Shown here piece by piece: positions 57,650 to 64,000 of a stretch of 64,000 nt of DNA. Numbering within the stretch: position 1 is the first letter of the stretch; each line of letters opens with the position of its first letter. Source of the stretch: Mycocentrospora acerina (taxonomy: Eukaryota; Ascomycota; Dothideomycetes; Pleosporales); contig JAKUHH010000177.1 of assembly GCA_022701365.1 (NCBI GenBank), positions 930,001 to 994,000 of the forward strand, written 5' to 3'. The position numbers and the translations under genes are program-made. The notes below the pieces were generated by a model. That model saw only the letters and a list, made by a program, of their open reading frames with translations. It was not told the DNA's origin and did not search any database.

Positions 57650-58990
57650 TACTACAGAAACTTAACCTAATATCTTATTATAGCCTAGAATACTTTATTC
57701 TTACTAAAAGACTGCTAGAAAGATACTACTTGTCTACTTACTAAGAGCAGAAAGTTCTAACAACTTCTTCTAGAGAACAGTAACCTTCTTAGTAAGAGCA
57801 CCCTTGCAAGCAGATGTAGCAGTTGCCCTCTCTGCTATAAGCATAGCAATCTTATTTATTAGCTCTTTAGCATAATAAGCATTATCTAAAGCCTTACTAA
57901 GAATAAAACTACTATATTTTCTTTAGTTAAATTAGTAAGAAGTAAAAAGGGGACATAAGGAGACAGAATACCTTTTTTAAAGGTGTAGAAGCTTTAGTCT
58001 CTATCTTATTAATAACAGCAGCCTCTAGTAAACACTTCTAAGCCTTAACCTTGCTAGCAACTATCTTCTTATTATGCTTATAACTAGCAAGGCAGATTGC
58101 AGATATAAGAGACTTATTAGTATAAATTACGCTATTATAAAGAGCTAAGTAAATACTATAAAAGATTACAGTCTTAAGAATTATAGTTAGCCTTATTCTA
58201 GCCTAGAATAGTCTAAAAGCACTTAATATATACCTAGTAAGCTGCCTAGTAAAGGGCCTAGCTGCAGTCTGCAGCTTAGAAATAGAATTAAGGAGTGTAG
58301 AAAGGGGGGCAGCGCAAGCAGCAGTAAGAAAAAGGTTAATTAGGGCTAAATTAGGTGTTAATTTCTTATTAAGCTATAATAGGTTAGAATAGTGTAGAAT
58401 AGTGCAAAATAATAAGGAACTTACAGCAACATACTCTTTATTATTACAGAAATACTAAAAGTACTACTTAAACTTATGCTTAACTCCCTTTATATTAAAG
58501 GCCTTTTACTTATAATATAAGGCCTAATTTTTATTAGTAATCTCTAGTATAAGGCATCTAATCTTACTTAAGTACTAAAGGTTACTTTTAGCATATAAAT
58601 AGACGCAAGTAGCATAAAAATAGTTAGTATAAACTCTATTATCTATAAAGTTGTTACTAATAGTAGTAGTGTCTATAATAAAGGACTAGAAGGCAAAGAA
58701 GAGGCAAAGTTAGTAATAAAGAGGCAGAGAAACCTTATTAATGCTAGTTAGCTACTATTTATGCTATAATAGTCTATTAAGAGCTAATAGACTACAACTT
58801 AGATTATTTATCTAAAGAAGTAATAAATTAAGAAAACTTACTAAAAACTGTAGTTAAGTATAAGAGAGATTAACTAAAAGAAGCTAAAGGACCTTATTAT
58901 ACACCTTAAGCCTAGCTAACTTACTTATTATATTATTAAATTAGGCAGCTACAGTAAAAGCCTAGGTAAAAGTAATTATAATAGTAAAGC
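57650..58990 (-). pseudogene. Antisense relic ORF of the outer element
   Basis: Read on the minus strand, this stretch keeps coding-like segments between RIP-type stops: AFTVAA-x-FNNIISKLARLKV near 58900, FQSFIIDTTTISNNFIDNRV near 58650, a Lys/Tyr-rich segment ending CNNKEYVAV near 58450, and YYAKELINKIAMLIAERATA near 57870. It lies between integrase and the 3' LTR, antisense to pol, the same position as the intact antisense gene in the inner element. No family is recognised and boundaries are approximate. Confidence 0.4.
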
Positions 58991-59145
58991 TCTAAAGTAA
59001 AAGTACTTTTACTTAGAATTCTTACTTTAAGAGCTTTAACTTCTTACTAAGTTAAGTTTCTTATAATAACTTATAATGCCTTATTCTAGTATATAATAGG
59101 TTATCTTACATAACTTAAGGCAAGTTGTCTTAAGAAGAGGGATAT

Positions 59146-59409
59146 TATTAGGATTGCACCCTAATTAGAGTAAGCAGAGGTTACTCTTAGGTATTAATAC
59201 TAAGAAGTCCTGTATTAGAGCACTGTAGGAACCTTATACCCCTCTCTTAGTATCTATTACTATCTAGACTACTAAGAGACCCTTATATAAGCTACTATAG
59301 AATTATTATAAAGAAGGTAGTAATTTGTCTATAAAATACTACTATTATACGTGTATACTATACAAAGACTCTACTTGCTTAGTAACGTCAAGTAAGAAGG
59401 TTCTTAACA
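59146..59409 (+). repeat. Outer element right LTR (264 bp)
   Basis: Starts TATTAGGATTGCACC (TGTCAGG in the left copy) and ends TTCTTAACA at 59409. It is followed by the GATAT duplication. Confidence 0.92.
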
Positions 59410-59414
59410 GATAT
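59410..59414. repeat. Target-site duplication GATAT, right copy
   Basis: GATAT directly after the right LTR end, identical to 43952-43956. Confidence 0.9.
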
Positions 59415-60998
59415 GTCGTAATAATGATGTCGGCATCATTAAATTTTGCTATTAACCCCTTTCGGCCCTGACCGTGGTACTTGATGACGTTGAGCTGTGC
59501 TCTAATCTCAAAGTAAAAGTGCTTGTTGAGTTCGTCGAACCACTCGCTGATCATAAGGTCTGAGGAGGCTACAATGAGAGTTGATTTCAGCCGACGTCTT
59601 TGTTTCCAGCTTCTCTGAGGTTCTTGTGACTGAGTTTCTTCCTGATCAGCCCATGAGCGGGCGGTATCGAGTGTTCGCACAATTAGTGCCAACGCTGAAA
59701 GAGATTTGCCCATACCCATCTCGTCGGCAAGAATGCCACCCCCTGTTTCAGGCTCATCTAGCATGCGTGTTGTATTTGTAACAATATGGCGATAGCGCGA
59801 GCATCCTTCTAACTTGATAGGCTTCCACAGACGATACATTTCAGGTATTGGCCCACTCTCACGCTGAACCATGAATTCAAGTGCCTTCTTCTGATGCAAC
59901 AGCAACTTAGTTTTAAGACCATTTTCCCCTTCCAGACCAGTGAGATGTTGATTGCGAGTAAGTAACGAGTACACATTCGCCATGGTCGTTTTCAGAGTTT
60001 CTGTTAAAGGCTTTTCTACAGTTTGCGTTTCGTGTGAAGCGATGATCTGAGCAGCCGATAATTGAAGGTTTGGTAGCTTCAAAACATGTGGATTCTCATA
60101 GCCAGCTCCATCTCGGATATAATCAGGACGTTGAAGATAAATCTTTTCTTGAGAGAGTTCTCGTCCCACACCTTGCGCGCAGGATCGAGGGCCATAAACA
60201 TTGATTTGCACGCGGACTACTGCGTCCTCCGCCTTGATTGCTTTGTTGATCGTTTCTCGAATAGTTTCTGTAGGAGCAAACACCTCAAAGTCTAGCTGGT
60301 ACTGTTGTGCCATGAGATTGGTAAGCACTTTCTGTAATTTCAGATTCGTTTCTCCGAGTGTTATTCCATCGAGAAATGTGATAATGAATTGATCTCCGGA
60401 TTGTAAAAGCGTTAATTTTAAATGACCCTGAATAGGACCTGGAGTGGCTGTGCTCAGTTTTTCGTTGAGCTTCATCATCTCACCACCAAGCCTGACTGAT
60501 GTACGAAATATCTGTCCAAAATTTAGGGATCGATGCAATACCGATCGAGCTTGATCTTTTGGTAGCCAGAAAAAAGTAGTAGTCAATTGAAGAGTACCAC
60601 ACTAGAGAAATCAGAAAATGGACTTACCGTTCCATAGCATACATAGTTCAAGTTTTTGTTCTGTTCCTGTGCATTTCGCGGACCGACATCATCAGACATT
60701 GATTCATCGATCTGACTCTGCGTGAATCTTAAGACTTCTGGATCAATATCAAATTCATCGAGCTTCCTAGTGAATCTGCCATCTGTGTTTTCTGAACTCA
60801 AGAGCTCGTTGAGGTATTGATTCCAAGTTTGATGAGGTAAGACGAGGATAGATCTTGTTCACAATTAGTATTTTGAAAAACTTGGAGTCGATTGAATAAC
60901 TTATTGAACTCATCTTGTGTATCAAAATTCAACGGTCGCTTTCGTGGAAGACTTGCGATATCCGTTTCCTCTGCATTCAGGAGATGTTTTAAAGACAT
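59415..60998 (-). pseudogene. SNF2/RING helicase, 5' half, interrupted by transposon
   Basis: The upstream half starts at ATG 60998 (MSLKHLLNAEETDIASL). The main exon covers about 60575-59415. It holds GGGILADEMGMGKSLSALAL (helicase motif I with Ala-Asp-Glu-Met), TLIVASSDLMISEW (Ia) and ADIIITTY, where the insertion cuts. An HIRAN-like or other N-terminal module is not obvious. Two small introns are needed near the start: one around 60850-60900 with a TACTAAT branch but a poor GTTATT donor, and one ending TTTCTCTAG at 60604 with donor GTATGC or GTAAGT. The alternative is minor frameshifts, so the first 130 residues are uncertain. It continues in the 42.5-44 kb half. Confidence 0.85.
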
Positions 60999-61469
60999 TT
61001 CAATGTGACGCTTTGTCTTGGGTGAATAAGGTGACTGGCTTGGTGGACACGAGTTTAAAGCGACCGTAATTGACGCTCAGATTAAAAGTGTTATAAATCG
61101 CGCTGTTTATCCTGATGGTGCCGGCATTTTTGCCTCGTCATGCATCAGATGCAGGCGCGTGGGTGCCTCGCGAGAGGCTGTGCATGTGTCTGCATGAGCT
61201 AAAACTTCAGCCTTGCTTCGCCTTGCATGTCTGGTCTCATTTCTACTTTCCTCACCGCTACTTGGATTGAATTTTATCACAAGCCCATCATCATACTTTT
61301 CACACCTTTTTCTGTTTCCAATTGGACTTGCCATACTGAGTCGCGTTGTTTGTTCAAGCACTGGAAAGGCCTTGCCAGGCTTCAGGTATATTAAAGTACG
61401 CAGCCGCAGGAGATCGAGATCTTCGAACTCATTCAATTAACTTTGCTGTGAATAAAGTAAATAAGTAGC
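60999..61469. promoter_or_regulatory. Divergent promoter, helicase / NACHT gene
   Basis: 471 bp between start codons on opposite strands. A minus-strand open frame inside (61107-61436) has no family signature. A TATAAA-like stretch (GTTATAAATC) occurs at about 61090. Confidence 0.45.
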
Positions 61470-64000
61470 ATGGCTAGCTTCTCAATCTCTACGACGCCCG
61501 CAGCGCCCTCGTCAGCAATGGGGCCTATTTCAAACTCTCCGCCCCTAAGAGCAGCTTTCAAGGCCGCACTTACAAAATTTTGTGCACGATTAACAGGGAA
61601 CGACCTCACTACTTTCAAGAATACCACCTACGAGTCTCTTTGCATAGAAATGCTGAGGATCCAGAAGGATCAGGAGAATCGGAAGGAGCTGATGAATCTT
61701 TCTCGGGTACAGTCTTGTCTTGAGGCAATGAATCAGTTTGGAAAGGTGATCGAGATATTTCTCAACGTTTCAGAGGCTGTTGCTTTCGTCTGGGGACCTA
61801 TGAAGTTCCTCTTGTTGGTATGTTCGCGCATGTATTTAGCTACTTGTCACCTAATTATCAAGTTAGACCGCCAGCCAATTCTCTGATTCTTTTGAGACCC
61901 TATTGGATGCATACGAGAAGATCGGAGAGCAAATTCCTCTTCTTACTGAGTATGAGTCGCTATTTTCTCATAATTCTCACATGATCAGCGCCCTAGAATC
62001 GATATATATTGATATTCTAGAATTCCACGAACACGCAATACGTTTCTTCTCGGGTAGTAGTAAGTATAGCTACAAAGATACTTGAGTTATTGAAAAAACT
62101 GACGAACATTTTCAAAGATTGGAAGCGGTTCTTTCGATCCATGTGGAAAGATTTTGACACAAAATTTGGCGGAATCTTGAAAAATCTAGCTCGGCACAAG
62201 GATTTGATCGAATGTCGCGCGAACCTAGCACAGTACCAAAGATACGAGGAGGATATTGCTTGTATTAAGTCAAAATTGAATGATATTATCACCCAAGAGC
62301 AACACAAGAAGCTAACGGCGGTCAAAGAATGGTTCGCTGTTGATCGTTGCACAGATGAAGACCATGCAAGCTTTTGCGAGGTTCGAAAGTTGTACCCAGG
62401 TACTGCAACGTGGATTCTCAAACACGATTATGTCAAAGAATGGATGGACACAAATGTTCCTCCAATACCTATTCTGTGGATGCATGGTATTCCAGGTGCA
62501 GGTATGCTTGAACCCCGCAGTTGCTCGTCGCGATACCAATACAGAACAGGGAAGACCATCTTGAGTTCAGCCATCATCGAAGAATGCAAGAAAAAAAACG
62601 ATCACAAGACAGTGTTCTTTTATTGCCAACAGGATAATCAGACAAGCAACACTGCTGCTGTAATTTTGGCAGAAATTCTGCATCAGCTTCTAGATCAGTA
62701 TCCTGAAATTCTGCCTGTATGTTACACAAAGTACATTTCAAGTGGCTATCCATCTCTTCGATCGCTTAGCCAAGCGAAGAAGCTCTTCGAAGACTTTTGC
62801 TTGGCCAATACGAAGCTTTTCATCGTTATTGATGGGATCGACGAGTGTGCCATGTCTGAAAGAAAACAACTATTGAACGTACTCACAGAAATAGTAGGTA
62901 CATGCGATACTCAGGAGCCAGGAAAAATTCGTGCTCTTTTCGTTAGTCAAGATTATGCAGATATTCGTCAAGCACTTCGTAGCTCTGCGCCCACAAGAAT
63001 AGCCTCGAAAATCATCAGAATCTCAGATACAGACAATCAGAGCGACATACAAGCCTATGTCAGGGTGATGATGGACCGTATCGCTTCAAGTTTTTCTCCA
63101 ATAACAGAAGATCTGAAAGAATATGTTCGAAACCTCACAGTAGCGAATGCAAAAGGTATCATTGAAGTGTTATTCAGGTGTACTTGGAGTATTTCTGACG
63201 AAAGATTAGGAATGTTTCTTTATGCTAAACTTGTTATGTGCGATCTCTATAGTCAACCTACACGCGACGATTTGTTAGACTATATCAAAAACAGATTTCC
63301 AGAAGGACTGAAAGAAGCGTAAGTGCAAATCCCGACACAAGTGTTCCGTACTGAACAAACACAAGATACGAACGAATACTAAAGCGCATCAAACTAACTT
63401 CTTCTCCCAAAGAATGGGAGAAAGCCAAGAAGCTCCTTGGCTGGATGGTGTGCGCAAAACGCCGGCTTACATGGAAAGAAATTCAGGTCGCTCTGTCCAT
63501 CGACATAGTTAAACAAACTATCGAGTATGACGACCGTCGCTTTCGAAAGCATATACATGATATCTGCGGTGCCCTTGTCTTAGTTTGCGGAGATCGTGTC
63601 TCCCTTGTACATAGTACAGCAAGAACGTAAGCTTGTTTCGCACATGATTTTTCAAACTCATTAACTCACTCTCACAGATACATCACAGATATCACAAATG
63701 AAGTTCATGAGCCCTCTATTGAGTGCGAACTTGCCATTTTGTGTCTCTATTACCTTACTTTCCCTGGTTTCGAGACCCACACACAATTTGATCAGCTTAA
63801 ACTTCGACAGCTAACCCTGGAGGGCCACTTTGCGTTCCAAGATTATGCAGTCGCGAAGTGGTTCCATCATGTGAACGCTTTCGTAAACACTGGCCAGAGA
63901 TTCGTGGCTGAAGCGAAAAATCGAACTGAACTCTCAAAGGCGATGGCTGGTGCTCTTGAGGATTTCGTCTACAGATTCGAAGAAGTGGACTGTCATGACA
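61470..64000 (+). CDS. NACHT-type STAND (NLR-like) receptor with DUF7708-like N-terminus, 3' partial
   Basis: Exons 61470-61817, 61867-62059, 62118-62501, 62550-63318, 63366-63626 and 63678 to beyond the window, with five introns of 47-58 bp that all keep frame. Residues 1-190 carry the N-terminal module common in fungal NLR-like proteins (FLNVSEAVAFVWGPMKFLLL joined to TASQFSDSFETLLDAYEKIG, ending HEHAIRFF). The NTPase follows: GIPGAGKTILSS at about 303-314, assembled across intron 3, then VFFYCQQDNQ and Walker B LFIVIDGIDECAM near 400. A winged-helix-like segment with LLGWMVCAKRRLTWKEIQVA and YITDITNEVHE comes next. Fungal STAND proteins mediate non-self recognition and regulated cell death; the trigger here is unknown. 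The C-terminal repeats lie outside the window. Confidence 0.88.

Larger units (their letters stand above)
43957..59409 (+). mobile_element. Outer Ty3/Gypsy LTR retrotransposon, RIP-degraded, with nested insertion
   Basis: The element spans 15,453 bp, of which 7,871 bp is a nested second element. It has 264-bp LTRs at both ends, a 5-bp GATAT target duplication, a purine tract AAGAAGAGGGATAT just before the right LTR, and plus-strand gag and pol relics in Gypsy order (protease, reverse transcriptase, RNase H, integrase). The DNA is extremely AT-rich, with TA-rich dinucleotide use and TAG/TAA where Gln or Trp codons are expected. This is the signature of repeat-induced point mutation. It is inserted in the SNF2 helicase gene, antisense to it. 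Confidence 0.92.

Noticed and set aside
43957..59409. Whole AT-rich block considered as a CRISPR array, centromere or integrated DNA virus
   Set aside because: LTRs, target-site duplication, zinc knuckles, reverse transcriptase and integrase motifs identify nested Gypsy elements; no spaced direct repeats are present.
61107..61436. 109-codon minus-strand frame between helicase and NACHT gene
   Set aside because: No family signature, and it lies in the divergent promoter; could not be joined to the helicase start.

Overview
The window is nuclear DNA of a filamentous ascomycete. Genes are split by 44-145 bp introns with GTAAGT/GTATGT-type donors and CTAAC/CTGAC-like branch sites. Divergent promoters are compact. 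There is an intron-bearing tRNA-Gly and an AT-rich, stop-riddled retrotransposon block of the kind left by repeat-induced point mutation (RIP). The protein set (Mei2-like, Bur1, fungal Lys9, DUF7708/NACHT receptor) fits a Dothideomycete, probably Pleosporales; the order is inferred from general resemblance only.

Layout. 1-3.8 kb has no convincing gene. 3.8-40.5 kb is a conserved housekeeping block: Mei2-like RNA-binding protein (-), a small Myb/SANT-like protein (-), ARPC3 (-) divergent from RFC3 (+), an unknown 425-aa protein (+), a cyclopropane-fatty-acid-synthase-like methyltransferase (+), a 65-aa complex I subunit of the NDUFB2 family (-) divergent from the Bur1/Cdk9 kinase (+), an unknown 620-aa protein (-), aspartokinase (-), TRM6 (-) divergent from a MINDY-type deubiquitinase (+), tRNA-Gly(CCC), GET4 (+), LYS9 (-) divergent from SEC15 (+), RAI1 (-) and an unknown 161-aa protein (+). 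40.5-42.5 kb is a gene-free transition zone with inverted repeats.

42.5-61 kb is the accessory part. A minus-strand SNF2/RING helicase gene is cut in two by a 15.45-kb insertion flanked by a 5-bp duplication (GATAT). The insertion is a plus-oriented Ty3/Gypsy element with 264-bp LTRs, very heavily mutated. A second, minus-oriented Gypsy element with 288-bp LTRs is nested in its RNase H region. The inner element carries a spliced antisense gene. It also contains two single-N positions where near-identical segments with RIP-type differences abut, so part of it is probably an assembly join of different copies. Divergent from the broken helicase is a NACHT (NLR-like) gene with an N-terminal DUF7708-like region, which runs off the right end.

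The housekeeping genes have no common pathway. They cover replication and repair (RFC3), transcription (Bur1), RNA processing (RAI1, TRM6, tRNA-Gly), ubiquitin (MINDY), trafficking and cytoskeleton (GET4, SEC15, ARPC3), amino-acid synthesis (aspartokinase for Thr/Met/Ile, Lys9 for lysine) and respiration. Exon boundaries were read by eye from splice signals, frame and family resemblance; no search was run.
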